Below are positions 31,859-40,935 of a stretch of DNA of 64,000 bases, in pieces (the stretch's first letter is position 1; the number at the start of each line of letters is the position of its first letter). Where the stretch lies: positions 1 through 64,000 of the forward strand of contig JACKHN010000030.1 in assembly GCA_020638975.1 (NCBI GenBank). Reading direction: 5' to 3'. The notes beneath the pieces were generated by a model that saw only the letters and a program-made list of their open reading frames with translations, had not been told where the DNA came from and did no database searches. The translations under genes and the position numbers were made by a program. Source of the DNA: Planctomycetaceae bacterium. Its GTDB lineage: Bacteria > Planctomycetota > Planctomycetia > Pirellulales > Pirellulaceae.

Positions 31859-34708
31859 GTGGATTTGCAACGGTCGGACGATTGCATTCGCGTTCGTGGA
31901 GTTCGGGTGCATAACCTGCGCGACGTCGATCTCGATATTCCACGGAACAAGTTGGTAGCTTTTTGCGGCGTCAGTGGCAGCGGAAAGACCAGCCTGGCCC
32001 TCGATACCCTCTACGCCGAGGGACAGCGACGCTACATCGAAAGCTTTTCGGCCTACACGCGACAGTTTTTGGAGCGGCTGGAAAAGCCGGATGCCGATCG
32101 AATCGACGGTCTGCCTCCCGCGATCGCCATCACCCACAAAGATCACTCCGCTTCAAGTCGTTCGACGATTGGTGCGGCGACCGAAATCGATAACCATCTG
32201 CGGTTGTTGTTTGCCAGGATCGGACGCATCTTTTGCCATGGCTGTGGCAAAGAGGTGAGACAAGAATCCGCGAGCACAGTGGCTCAGCAACTCGCGAGGT
32301 TGCCAGAAGCGACTCGCTATATGATCGCGTTTTCGCGCGCGGTCACGTCTGCGGAACAACTCGCGCCGACCGTAAGCGAGCTGCGTGAGGAAGGCTTTGT
32401 GCGTTTAATTGCCAGCGGCCAGACATACAACTTGTCCGCCGGCGAATCGCCCGTCGTCGAGGCGCTTCCTGCTGAACTGTTGGTGGTGAATGATCGGTTA
32501 ACCGTATCGGAATCAGCGGACCAACGCGTGATCGACTCGCTGGAGACGGCGTTCGCCAGTGGTGACGGGCGGTGCGTCGTGCTAATTCAAGCGACTCCCG
32601 ACGCTACAACACCTACGAAGACGATCGACGGTCGCCAGTGGCTTCAAACGGGATATGCGACGGCGCTTCGCTGTGAGGACTGTAGCATCGACTATCCCGC
32701 TCCCGATCCGCGACTGTACAGCTACAACAGTCCACTTGGCGCGTGCGTGGAATGCGAGGGATTTGGGAACCTGGTCGAAACCGACATGGAATTGGTCGTG
32801 CCAGACCCGAGCAAGTCGCTTGCCGACGGAGCGATCGCACCTTGGAACACGCCGGCCTATAAGCACGAACTCGAAGAGTTGCTTGCTCTCGCACCGGACT
32901 ACGACCTGCCCGTTCATGTACCGTTCGCCGAGTTGGATGATCGGCACTTGGCCTTGATTCGCGAAGGTGTTCCGGAACGCGAGTTCGGTGGTCTGAATGG
33001 ATTCTTCGCCTGGCTCGAGAAACGCAAGTACAAGATGCACTTGCGGGTCTTTCTAAGCCGTTGGCGAAGCTATCGGCCCTGTCCTTGCTGTCACGGTGCG
33101 CGGCTCCGGCCCGAAGCATTGGCGACCAAGATCGGAGGTCGCAGCATCTCCGAGGTACTGGCGGCGAAGATCGTTGATTCGTTCGAGTTCTTTCGTTCGT
33201 TGGAACTCAACGAATGGGAACGAACCGTCGGCCGGACGATGCTGGAACAAGTCACGGGGCGGCTTGGGTTTCTGATCGACGTTGGACTTGGCTACCTGAC
33301 GCTTGATCGAACTCTGCGGACGATCAGTAACGGCGAAGCACAACGAGTGACGCTCACATCGGCCCTCGGTTCCAGCTTAGTCAACATGCTGTACGTGTTG
33401 GACGAGCCGTCCGTCGGCTTGCACCCGCGTGATGTCGATCGTTTGATTAAGGCGGTTCGTTCTTTGCGAGGAAGAAACAATACCGTTGTCGTCGTCGAAC
33501 ATGAAGAAGCGATGTTGCGAGCCGCGGATCACATCATCGAAGTCGGTCCCGGTGCGGGAGAACGCGGCGGGCAGATCGTCTTCGAAGGAACGCTTAACGA
33601 AATGGAAGCGTCGACGTCGAGCATGACCGGCGACTATCTGACCGGGCGGCGCGGCATCGGCGTTCCCGAAACACGGCGACCGCCGAGCCACGGTTGGGTG
33701 CGGTTGGTTGGTGCTCGAGGCAATAACTTGCAGAACCTGACCGTTGAGTTTCCGCTTGGCGTGCTTTGCTTGGTGACGGGCGTGAGCGGTGCCGGCAAGA
33801 GCACGCTCGTGCAGGACACCTTGTACGGTGCTCTGTGCAACCGCAAGCGAAAAAGCGGTGCGAAGCCGCATCCTTATGACGATGTCTACGGCGACGGACA
33901 GATCGACGACGTAATCCTAATCGATCAAAGCCCGATCGGACGCTCACCCCGCTCGAACCCCGTCACGTATGTAAAGGCATTTGACGAAATTCGTGCCGTC
34001 TTTGCCGAGACGATCGAGGCACGCACGCATAACTACACTGCCAGCCACTTCAGCTTCAATGTTGACGGTGGACGTTGTACCGCTTGCAACGGAGACGGAC
34101 ACGTCGAGATCGACATGCAATTCTTGGCTGATGTCTATATGAAGTGCGATCAATGTCATGGCACGCGTTATCGCAACGAGATCCTCGACGTGACCTATCG
34201 CGGGCGAAACATCGCTGATGTCCTCGATATGACGATTCGCGAGGCTTTCGCGTTCTTCCGCGGCCAACAGAAGACACAGAAGAAGCTGAAGCGGCTGATC
34301 GATGTTGGACTCGACTACCTGCGGCTGGGCCAACCGGCGAACACGCTATCCGCGGGCGAGGCTCAACGCTTGAAACTGGCTTCGTACATCTCGTCGGCGA
34401 AACGTAATCGAACGCTCTTCATCATGGACGAGCCAACGACGGGTCTGCATTATTCGGACATCGTACAGTTGCTCGATTGCTTTGAGGCCCTGCTCAGCGT
34501 CGGCCATTCGTTGATCGTTGTCGAACACAATTTGCAGATGATGAAGGCTGCGGACTACATCATTGATCTCGGACCGGGTGCTGCGGAAGATGGCGGCAAC
34601 GTCGTCGTCCAAGGTACACCCGAGAAAGTTGCCAGATGTGACGAGTCGATTACCGGTCGCTTCCTGGCAGAAGTTCTTGGAGATGCCTTGAAAGAACAAT
34701 CCGCGTAG
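31859..34708 (+). CDS. uvrA: UvrA-like excinuclease ATPase
   Basis: 949 residues from GTG 31859. Two ABC modules: Walker A GVSGSGKTSLALDTLYAEG and GVSGAGKSTLVQDTLYGAL; Walker B VLDEPSVGLHPRD and IMDEPTTGLHYSD. Zinc-binding Cys pairs occur in CEDC..CVEC, CPCC and CTAC..CDQC. The ABC signature motifs are ISNGEAQRVTL and LSAGEAQRLKL, both differing from the LSGGEAQR of canonical UvrA, and the middle (FFAWLEKRKYKMHLRVFLSRWRSYRPCP) also diverges, so this may be a UvrA paralogue rather than the main repair protein. It would recognise DNA lesions with UvrB. The stop codon lies within a palindromic repeat. Confidence 0.82.
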   Translation: MDLQRSDDCIRVRGVRVHNLRDVDLDIPRNKLVAFCGVSGSGKTSLALDTLYAEGQRRYIESFSAYTRQFLERLEKPDADRIDGLPPAIAITHKDHSASSRSTIGAATEIDNHLRLLFARIGRIFCHGCGKEVRQESASTVAQQLARLPEATRYMIAFSRAVTSAEQLAPTVSELREEGFVRLIASGQTYNLSAGESPVVEALPAELLVVNDRLTVSESADQRVIDSLETAFASGDGRCVVLIQATPDATTPTKTIDGRQWLQTGYATALRCEDCSIDYPAPDPRLYSYNSPLGACVECEGFGNLVETDMELVVPDPSKSLADGAIAPWNTPAYKHELEELLALAPDYDLPVHVPFAELDDRHLALIREGVPEREFGGLNGFFAWLEKRKYKMHLRVFLSRWRSYRPCPCCHGARLRPEALATKIGGRSISEVLAAKIVDSFEFFRSLELNEWERTVGRTMLEQVTGRLGFLIDVGLGYLTLDRTLRTISNGEAQRVTLTSALGSSLVNMLYVLDEPSVGLHPRDVDRLIKAVRSLRGRNNTVVVVEHEEAMLRAADHIIEVGPGAGERGGQIVFEGTLNEMEASTSSMTGDYLTGRRGIGVPETRRPPSHGWVRLVGARGNNLQNLTVEFPLGVLCLVTGVSGAGKSTLVQDTLYGALCNRKRKSGAKPHPYDDVYGDGQIDDVILIDQSPIGRSPRSNPVTYVKAFDEIRAVFAETIEARTHNYTASHFSFNVDGGRCTACNGDGHVEIDMQFLADVYMKCDQCHGTRYRNEILDVTYRGRNIADVLDMTIREAFAFFRGQQKTQKKLKRLIDVGLDYLRLGQPANTLSAGEAQRLKLASYISSAKRNRTLFIMDEPTTGLHYSDIVQLLDCFEALLSVGHSLIVVEHNLQMMKAADYIIDLGPGAAEDGGNVVVQGTPEKVARCDESITGRFLAEVLGDALKEQSA

Positions 34709-34761
34709 GACGGACGCCTCGTCCGTCCATCAGTCACGGACGGACGAGGCGTCCATCCTAC
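34705..34761. repeat. Near-perfect 24-bp palindrome containing the uvrA stop codon
   Basis: Arms 34705-34728 (GTAGGACGGACGCCTCGTCC GTCC) and 34738-34761 match with one mismatch around a 9-nt loop. The TAG at 34706-34708 is the stop of the uvrA-like gene. It may double as a terminator, though it has no T-run; the sequence type (GTAGGACGG...) recalls the 30141 array. Confidence 0.8.
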
Positions 34762-34802
34762 AATCGTTGAAGTGTGTCACGTCAGGAAAGCAAAGTTTCG
34801 GA

Positions 34803-35795
34803 ATGTCGCTCGCCGATCAAATCGATGTCTTCTACGGTCGCGTCACTCACAGTGCGGCGCAGGTCTACGTGCGTGTGAGTTCGCTCGCCGGTGGCGATGA
34901 ATGGACGATCACAGGGAAGGTGCGTGGGCCGATTGCTCCTGGCACGCGAACATTGCCCACGACTGTCGCTTTACAGGATCTTGGCAAAGGCGCAACGCTG
35001 CTCGCGTCGTGCGCCATCCCTGATCCCACCTTTTGGACGACACTCCTGCCGGGTATCTACGAACTGGATATTCAGTTGCGTCGTCATGGCGAAGTTGTCG
35101 AAACGGTCTCTCGCTCGCTCGGAATTCGTTTCTTTGGTGCCAGCGGCAGAAAGTTGCTTTGGGAAGGGAAACGCTGGGTACTGCGAGGCGTTGCGACGAG
35201 CGAGAGTGATGTCGCGCCGATCGATGTTTTTCGAGATAACGTAGGAGTGCTGATTGTTAGAGATCCGGTCGAATCCTTGCTTCGTGAAGCATCTGAGGCG
35301 GGTGTTCTACTTGCCGTTGACTTGGCGTTAAGGGGTCGGGAGTCTTTTTCGGCCAAGCGACATGAGACAACCGATGCGGGTCGACCGAAAAAGACTCCCG
35401 ACCCCTTAACCCGACATGAGTGTACGGTCCGACTGATCGCTGAACTCCGATGCCTAACTCAATGGCCCGCCGTCGCCATCGTGATACTGCCAAATGATTG
35501 CCATTTCGAAAAAGAAGTACGTGCCGCCGCGCCCAACCTACTGTTTGCTCAACGCATTGATCCAGAAGAGTCATCAACACTTGCTGATTGGACCCAGGTG
35601 ATCTTCTGTGATGCAACTGACGCGAAGTCCGTTGCAGCGTTCGCAAAGAGTTGGCCGCTTCCCGTCGTTGCCGAACGTCGCTTGAAGGGCGATTATACGT
35701 TGATCGAAGCGCGTCGCGAATGCGATCATTTGCAAAGAGATCTGGCACCATTCGGTGACTTTGCCGGGTATGTTGTTGGTATTGGTTCGGCTTAG
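34803..35795 (+). CDS. Unknown protein with a palindrome inserted in its reading frame
   Basis: 330 residues from ATG 34803 (MSLADQIDVFYGRV). The N-terminal ~110 residues look like a beta-sandwich; then FFGASGRKLLWEGKRWVLRGV and LLREASEAGVLLAVDL...TVRLIAELRCLTQWPAVAIVILPND recall the jelly-roll to TIM-barrel junction and barrel of GH2-type glycosidases, but catalytic residues were not identified, so function is left open. Residues about 176-203 (RGRESFSAKRHETTDAGRPK...) are encoded by the 82-bp palindrome at 35328-35409, which keeps the frame open. It sits 18 nt upstream of the ThiF/MoeB gene. Confidence 0.6.
   Translation: MSLADQIDVFYGRVTHSAAQVYVRVSSLAGGDEWTITGKVRGPIAPGTRTLPTTVALQDLGKGATLLASCAIPDPTFWTTLLPGIYELDIQLRRHGEVVETVSRSLGIRFFGASGRKLLWEGKRWVLRGVATSESDVAPIDVFRDNVGVLIVRDPVESLLREASEAGVLLAVDLALRGRESFSAKRHETTDAGRPKKTPDPLTRHECTVRLIAELRCLTQWPAVAIVILPNDCHFEKEVRAAAPNLLFAQRIDPEESSTLADWTQVIFCDATDAKSVAAFAKSWPLPVVAERRLKGDYTLIEARRECDHLQRDLAPFGDFAGYVVGIGSA
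35328..35409. repeat. Perfect 25-bp inverted repeat inside a coding sequence
   Basis: Arms 35328-35352 (TTAAGGGGTCGGGAGTCTTT TTCGG) and 35385-35409 are perfectly complementary with a 32-nt loop. It resembles REP sequences linked to REP-associated tyrosine transposases (GGGGTCGGGAGTC type). Insertion into an open frame without a stop codon indicates either tolerance or that the host gene is no longer under selection. Confidence 0.85.
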
Positions 35796-35813
35796 AGCAA
35801 CAGAAAGCATCTC

Positions 35814-36857
35814 GTGTCAGAAACACAACCACACTTAGACCGTTACGTTCGTCAAATGCGTTACCCGCCACTGGGTGAGGAAGGTCAAGAGAGACTGAAA
35901 GCCAGTCGCGTGTTGATTTGCGGCTGCGGCGCGCTCGGATCGGTGCTGGCGAATACGCTCGGACGCGCTGGCGTCGGGCATCTGCGCATCGTGGATCGCG
36001 ACTTTCTCGAATTGAACAACTTGCAGCGGCAAGTGCTGTATGACGAGGAAGACGTTGCCGCTGGGATACCGAAGGCGATTGCCGCCGCAACAAAGCTACG
36101 AAGGATTAATTCACAAATAGAGATCGAACCGCTGGTCACGGACGTCGACCACATGAACATCGAGCAACTGATCGATGGTGTGGATATGATCGTCGATGGA
36201 ACCGATAATTTTGAGACGCGGTTCTTGCTCAACGATGTGGCCGTGAAATTCGGTATCCCGTGGGTCTACGGCGGCTGCATCGGTGCTGAAGGCCAGTCGA
36301 TGACGATCATCCCAGGCGATACGCCCTGCCTGCGTTGCCTGATGCAAGAGGCTCCGCCGCCGGGGACGACGCCGACGTGTGATACGGCAGGAATTCTTGG
36401 GCCCATCATCAACATCGTCGCTTCACTGGAGGCTTGTGAGGCGATCAAGATACTCAGCGGCAACCGCGCTGCGATCAACCGGACGCTGACCGTCATCGAG
36501 CTTTGGGACAACCGCATCCGACAGGTGAAGCTCGACTCGTTGAAGGAAGCCGTTGATTGTCCGACCTGCAAGCATCGTGAGTTTCCTTGGCTGGACGGGC
36601 AACGAGGAAGTCACACGGCGATCCTCTGCGGACGCAACGCGGTGCAACTGAGCTTTCCAGACAGGCAATCGCTGTCGTTAGAATCGCTGGCCGCGAAGTT
36701 GCAAGGCGTTGGAGCTGTGACGCAGAATCGTTTCTTACTGCGGCTTGCCGTAGATCAATTCCTCCTGACGGTCTTTCCAGACGGTCGCGCCATTATTGGC
36801 GGCACCGAGGATATCGCCGAAGCCAAAACGATCTATGCGAAGTACATCGGCAGTTAA
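35814..36857 (+). CDS. ThiF/MoeB/HesA-family E1-like adenylyltransferase
   Basis: 347 residues from GTG 35814. It would adenylate the C-terminal Gly of a ThiS/MoaD-like sulfur carrier. RYVRQMRYPPLGEEGQERL, the nucleotide loop GCGALGSVLANTLGRAGVG, DRDFLELNNLQRQVLY, and CLRC / CPTC zinc ligands are all present. The C-terminal ~85 residues (VQLSFPDRQSLSLESLAAKL...FPDGRAIIGGT) are an additional small domain, not rhodanese. No moaD or thiS gene is adjacent, so thiamine versus molybdopterin use is open. Confidence 0.87.
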   Translation: MSETQPHLDRYVRQMRYPPLGEEGQERLKASRVLICGCGALGSVLANTLGRAGVGHLRIVDRDFLELNNLQRQVLYDEEDVAAGIPKAIAAATKLRRINSQIEIEPLVTDVDHMNIEQLIDGVDMIVDGTDNFETRFLLNDVAVKFGIPWVYGGCIGAEGQSMTIIPGDTPCLRCLMQEAPPPGTTPTCDTAGILGPIINIVASLEACEAIKILSGNRAAINRTLTVIELWDNRIRQVKLDSLKEAVDCPTCKHREFPWLDGQRGSHTAILCGRNAVQLSFPDRQSLSLESLAAKLQGVGAVTQNRFLLRLAVDQFLLTVFPDGRAIIGGTEDIAEAKTIYAKYIGS

Positions 36858-36870
36858 CGGGCCAACGCTC

Positions 36871-37045
36871 TGTGCTCTCCGTGTCTCGGTGTTTAAGGAA
36901 CGTTTGCGAAATAACGAACAGGACCGACAGGAAGATTTGACGACAGAAAAATTAAGAGGGACCGAGTGTGAGATGTTCCTGTCGTAAAATCTTCCTGTCG
37001 AAGCCCATGCGAGAATATGCAGAAACACGGAGGCACGGAGAACAC
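36871..37045. repeat. Nested inverted repeats downstream of the ThiF/MoeB gene
   Basis: Inner arms 36925-36946 (CGACAGGAAGATTTGACGAC AG) and 36979-37000 are complementary with 1-2 mismatches. Outer arms, 36871-36894 (TGTGCTCTCCGTGTCTCGGT GTTT) and about 37023-37045, are imperfectly complementary (AAACACGGAGGCACGGAGAAC). The structure looks like one palindromic element inserted within another. It separates convergent genes and could terminate both transcripts. Confidence 0.7.
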
Positions 37046-37070
37046 CGAGGATGACTAATCCGAAGCTACT

Positions 37071-38054
37071 CTACTGATTCGCCTGTGCCATCGCGCGACG
37101 CTTGGCGGCAAACCGTTTCACGAGTTCGTCCACAACGACGCCGCCCAGAATGACCGCTCCGATCACGGCGTATTCGATGTTTGTCGGAATCCAATCGATC
37201 AGCGTGATCGAGTTCTTGAGTACTTGCATCACGGCGGCTCCGATCACCACACCGATGATCGTGCCCTCTCCACCTCGCAAGCTGCACCCACCCAGCACCG
37301 CCGCGGCTATCGCGTACAACTCGTAGAACGATCCGAAGTCGACGGGTTGAGCCGAGCCAACATCCAGCACGAAGAGCATTCCGCCCAGGCCGCTAAGCAT
37401 CCCGCAGATTACGTAAGCCAGAATGATCATTCGATCGGTGTTGATGCCGCTGTAGCGAGTAGCTTCTTCGTTGCGGCCAAGGGCCAGCATGTAACGACCA
37501 TAGATCGTAAAGTTCAAAAAGATAATAGCCAGAATCGCGACGACTAACAGAATTAGGCACGGATTCGGAATTCCAAATTCAGTCCCCGGTAGCGGCATCT
37601 GACCTTGCGACAGTTCTCGCAGCGTGCTGAAACCGCTTTTAAACCCCTGCGTCTGGTCTTGCACCAAGCCGCGCGTAATGCCGCGATACAACAGCAAGCC
37701 GCACAACGTCACGACAAACGGCTGCAGCTTCATCTTCGTAATGAGCAAACCGTGCGACAGCCCGATCGCGAGAGAAATGCCAACAACCAACAGCAGCGAT
37801 AGCGGGACGCCCAATTCCTTCTCGACGAGCATCCAGGGCAGCAAGCATCCGATTAGGCAGACGACTGAGCCAATCGACAGATCGATGCCCGACGTGATGA
37901 TGACAAACGAGGCACCAATCGAGATGATTCCGAACAACGCGGTCCGGCGAATCAGATTCTCGACATTGAATTCAGTCAGAAAGCGATCCGACATCAACGC
38001 CGTCATCACGCAGATGAAAACCAGTAATCCAAAGATGCCGAGTATTTTCTTCAT
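37071..38054 (-). CDS. ABC sugar transporter permease (RbsC type)
   Basis: 327 residues with eight or more hydrophobic segments, beginning MKKILGIFGLLVFICVMTALMSDRFLTEFNVENLIRRTALFGIISIG. GIDLSIGSVVCLIG and AAAVLGGCSLRGGEGTIIGVVIGA are conserved signatures of the BPD_transp_2/RbsC-XylH family. It forms the membrane channel of an importer for ribose or a similar sugar. It is the third gene of the operon, 6 nt after the ATPase. The C-terminus has a short basic tail. Confidence 0.9.
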   Translation of the reverse strand: MKKILGIFGLLVFICVMTALMSDRFLTEFNVENLIRRTALFGIISIGASFVIITSGIDLSIGSVVCLIGCLLPWMLVEKELGVPLSLLLVVGISLAIGLSHGLLITKMKLQPFVVTLCGLLLYRGITRGLVQDQTQGFKSGFSTLRELSQGQMPLPGTEFGIPNPCLILLVVAILAIIFLNFTIYGRYMLALGRNEEATRYSGINTDRMIILAYVICGMLSGLGGMLFVLDVGSAQPVDFGSFYELYAIAAAVLGGCSLRGGEGTIIGVVIGAAVMQVLKNSITLIDWIPTNIEYAVIGAVILGGVVVDELVKRFAAKRRAMAQANQ

Positions 38055-38060
38055 AGTTAC

Positions 38061-39602
38061 TTACACTTCCGCCGCAACAGGGGTGCTTCCCGTCGCCAGC
38101 TTCATGACTGCTTCTTCTGACAACTCGTCTCGCTGCAACTCGCCGCTGACTCGACCTTCGTGCATAACGATCACGCGATCGGACATGCTTAACACTTCTT
38201 CCATTTCGCTTGAGACGAACAAGATCCCCACGCCGCGTTCGGCCAGTTCTTCCATCAAGCGGTAGATCTCTTGCTTCGCTCCAATGTCGACGCCGCGAGT
38301 TGGCTCGTCGAGCAACAAGACGCGAGGTTCCATCGACAACCACTTTGCCAAGACGATCTTCTGCTGATTGCCGCCGGAGAGATACTGGGCCAGTTGTTGA
38401 TCACTCGGTGTTTTAATCTGCAACTCGGCGATCATGCGCGATGCGTCCTGACGTTCTCGGGTTCGATTGAGGAACGCCGGGCCGTGTTTGTGGCGGCTCA
38501 ATCCTGGAAGCCCGATGTTGTTGCGGATTCCCATCTCGAGGATCAGGCCTTGTTGCTTTCGGTCTTCCGGCACTAGGGCCAAACCGGCATCAATCGCGTC
38601 TCTACAGCTGCGGAGGGTGAGTGTCTTGTTCTCGACACGGACTTCGCCTCCAAGCATCGAATCGACGCCGAAGATCGCTCGCAACATCTCCGTACGTCCT
38701 GCTCCAACCAATCCCGCGACGCCTAACATTTCGCCAGCGTGAACCGTAAACGAAGACGCGTGATGGGGCCAAGCATTTGTGCGAAGTTCTTTGACTTCGA
38801 GCATCGGTTTGCCGATCGAGTGGGGACGTCGGGCATAGAACTGCGAGATGTCTCGGCCAACCATCAGTTGCACCATGCGATCGTGTTCTATCTCCTCGCG
38901 GTCAAGTCCTCCGGCGTTTTCGCCATCACGCAACACGGTCACGCGGTCGGCCAATTCCTTGACTTCGCCGAGCCGATGAGAAATGTAGATGATCGAAACA
39001 CCTTGCTCGCGCAGTTGTCGAATCACTTGGAATAATTGTTCGGCTTCGTGCTGTGTGAGGCTCGAAGTTGGCTCGTCCATGATTAAGATGCGAGCGTTGA
39101 CCGACAGCGCCTTGGCGATCTCGACCATTTGCTGGCGACCGATTGTCAGGTGGCTGACGCGTGTTGTTGGCGATTCGTCCAAGGCGACCATGTCGAGATA
39201 CTTCTTCGACTCGCGACGGATTCTTCCGAAGTCGATCAGGCCCAGCTTGCGAGGCTCGCGGCCCAGGAAGATGTTCGCTCCGACATCGAGATTGTCGGCG
39301 AGGTTCAGTTCTTGGTGAATCAAGGAAATACCGAGGTTCAAGGCGGTATGCACCGAGTCGATGTGAACCGCCTTGCCGTCCAGTAACACCTCGCCCACAT
39401 CGGGCGGTTGGACGCCGGCGAGAACCTTCATCAGCGTGCTTTTGCCCGCACCGTTCTCGCCGATGACGGCATGCACCTCGCCGCGTCTAATGTTCAGGTT
39501 GACGTTGTTGAGCGCGCACACGCCAGCAAAGCGTTTCGTCACGCCTCGAACCTCTAGCAGCGGCGGTGCATTGTCCACGTTGCCTTCAGCGTGCATGATC
39601 AC
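38061..39602 (-). CDS. ABC sugar transporter ATPase with two nucleotide-binding domains (RbsA type)
   Basis: 513 residues. The first domain has GENGAGKSTLMKVLAG, LTIGRQQMVEIAKAL and ILIMDEPTSSLT; the second has the degenerate Walker A GLVGAGRTEMLRAIFG and LSGGNQQKIVLAKWL...LLDEPTRGVDIGAKQEIY. This asymmetry is typical of RbsA/MglA/XylG. It powers import through the downstream permease. It lies 24 nt after the binding-protein gene in one operon. Confidence 0.93.
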   Translation of the reverse strand: MIMHAEGNVDNAPPLLEVRGVTKRFAGVCALNNVNLNIRRGEVHAVIGENGAGKSTLMKVLAGVQPPDVGEVLLDGKAVHIDSVHTALNLGISLIHQELNLADNLDVGANIFLGREPRKLGLIDFGRIRRESKKYLDMVALDESPTTRVSHLTIGRQQMVEIAKALSVNARILIMDEPTSSLTQHEAEQLFQVIRQLREQGVSIIYISHRLGEVKELADRVTVLRDGENAGGLDREEIEHDRMVQLMVGRDISQFYARRPHSIGKPMLEVKELRTNAWPHHASSFTVHAGEMLGVAGLVGAGRTEMLRAIFGVDSMLGGEVRVENKTLTLRSCRDAIDAGLALVPEDRKQQGLILEMGIRNNIGLPGLSRHKHGPAFLNRTRERQDASRMIAELQIKTPSDQQLAQYLSGGNQQKIVLAKWLSMEPRVLLLDEPTRGVDIGAKQEIYRLMEELAERGVGILFVSSEMEEVLSMSDRVIVMHEGRVSGELQRDELSEEAVMKLATGSTPVAAEV

Positions 39603-39626
39603 GCTGCTCGCTGGTGTCGAGATTCG

Positions 39627-40688
39627 TTACTCGCCAAGGTTCTTCTTCAACTCCGCCCAGAACTCTTCGACATTGTCTTTGCGGATTTGACGGGCTGGGA
39701 TGTTCACGAAACCGTCCGCAGGAACACCAAGGTCCGCGAGGCTCTTGCCTCGGGCGAGGCCAGCCAGCAATGTCACCGATTGTCGACCGTATTCGAAGGG
39801 GTTTTGAACGACAGTACCGTAGACCGAACCGTCCTTGATTCCTTGCAGTGTCTCGTCGGCCTCGTCAAACCCGATCACCTTTACCTTGCCGAGCTTGTTG
39901 CCTTGCTTCAGGGCTTCGAGCATGAGCGGCGGGTTGTAGGCGAACAGCCCTACCATGCCGTTTAAGTCGGGATGTCGCGACATCGCGTCTTCGGCATTGG
40001 CTTTACCTTGAGCACGATCGAATTGGTCGGTGTAAGTGCCGACGATGTGCCACTTGCCTTCTTTGATCTCAGCATCGGGTGGGTCGAATCGGGAGGGGTC
40101 TTCGGATCGACCGAGGATTTCGTCAATCACGCCTTGTCGTCGTCGACGAGCGTTATCTTGTTCGAGGCGGCCGATGAAGATCGCGAGTTTTCCACCGTCG
40201 GGCATCGCTTCGGCCACAAGCTTGCCACACATGCGGCCTGCCGTGTAGTTATCCATTCCGATGTAGCACAGACGATTTGCGTCTGGCGCATCGGAGTCGT
40301 GAGTGATCAGCTTGGCATACTTCGCGGCTTTGTTGAGTAGCTCGGTCTGATTCTCGGGATCGATTGGGCTCACCGCGATGCCATCGACTCCTTTCGTAAG
40401 CAGATCTTCAATCATTCGCTTTTGGTCGCTGATGCCTTCGGCGGGCATCAGCACTTCGACATTGGCATCGACCTCCGACGCGGCTTGTTTACAACCGGCT
40501 TCAGCAATCACCCAGAACGACGCGACGCCGTTCGTTACGTACCCGACGCGAGGTTTCGCCGAACTCCCGCCGCCTCCCGCCGCCGTTGTATTCGAGGAGA
40601 CAGAGCCACCGGATTGGCTCTTCGTGCAACCAGCCACCGCGAGGGCCAGGGTCAATGCGAACAGGGAAATGCCTGATAGGTACTTCAT
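39627..40688 (-). CDS. Sugar-binding lipoprotein (RbsB-like, Peripla_BP_4)
   Basis: 353 residues. The lipobox LAVAGC (Cys21 region) follows a signal sequence (MKYLSGISLFALTLA), then a Gly/Ser-rich linker and a two-lobed binding fold: RVGYVTNGVASFWVIAEAGCKQAASEV, VDGIAVSPIDPENQTELLNKA, ITHDSDAPDANRLCYIGMDNYTAGRMCGKL and VIGFDEADETLQGIKDGSVYGTVVQNPFEYGRQSV. It captures the sugar for the ABC importer encoded just downstream. The 247-bp region upstream is shared with a divergent gene and should hold the operon promoter; no clear LacI-type operator was recognised. Confidence 0.92.
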   Translation of the reverse strand: MKYLSGISLFALTLALAVAGCTKSQSGGSVSSNTTAAGGGGSSAKPRVGYVTNGVASFWVIAEAGCKQAASEVDANVEVLMPAEGISDQKRMIEDLLTKGVDGIAVSPIDPENQTELLNKAAKYAKLITHDSDAPDANRLCYIGMDNYTAGRMCGKLVAEAMPDGGKLAIFIGRLEQDNARRRRQGVIDEILGRSEDPSRFDPPDAEIKEGKWHIVGTYTDQFDRAQGKANAEDAMSRHPDLNGMVGLFAYNPPLMLEALKQGNKLGKVKVIGFDEADETLQGIKDGSVYGTVVQNPFEYGRQSVTLLAGLARGKSLADLGVPADGFVNIPARQIRKDNVEEFWAELKKNLGE

Positions 40689-40935
40689 GGGAGAACCTTC
40701 ATACGATCGAGGAAAAGTCGTGAAAGTCGCGTTATCGCTCGAAATTCGCTGCCGAACGGCGCTAACTTGTTTCGTGACAGAAACTTCGGATTTTAATTGT
40801 ATCGCCAGCCGCGAACAAGTGCCTGATTTTGTCGCGGACGCCGTTGTTTGCTAAGCTGAGACGTGTGATCGAGACGAAACTTCTTGTCGTGCAAGGGGTT
40901 TCAACTTCGATGATCGAGTATTTAGGAGAAGTCTC

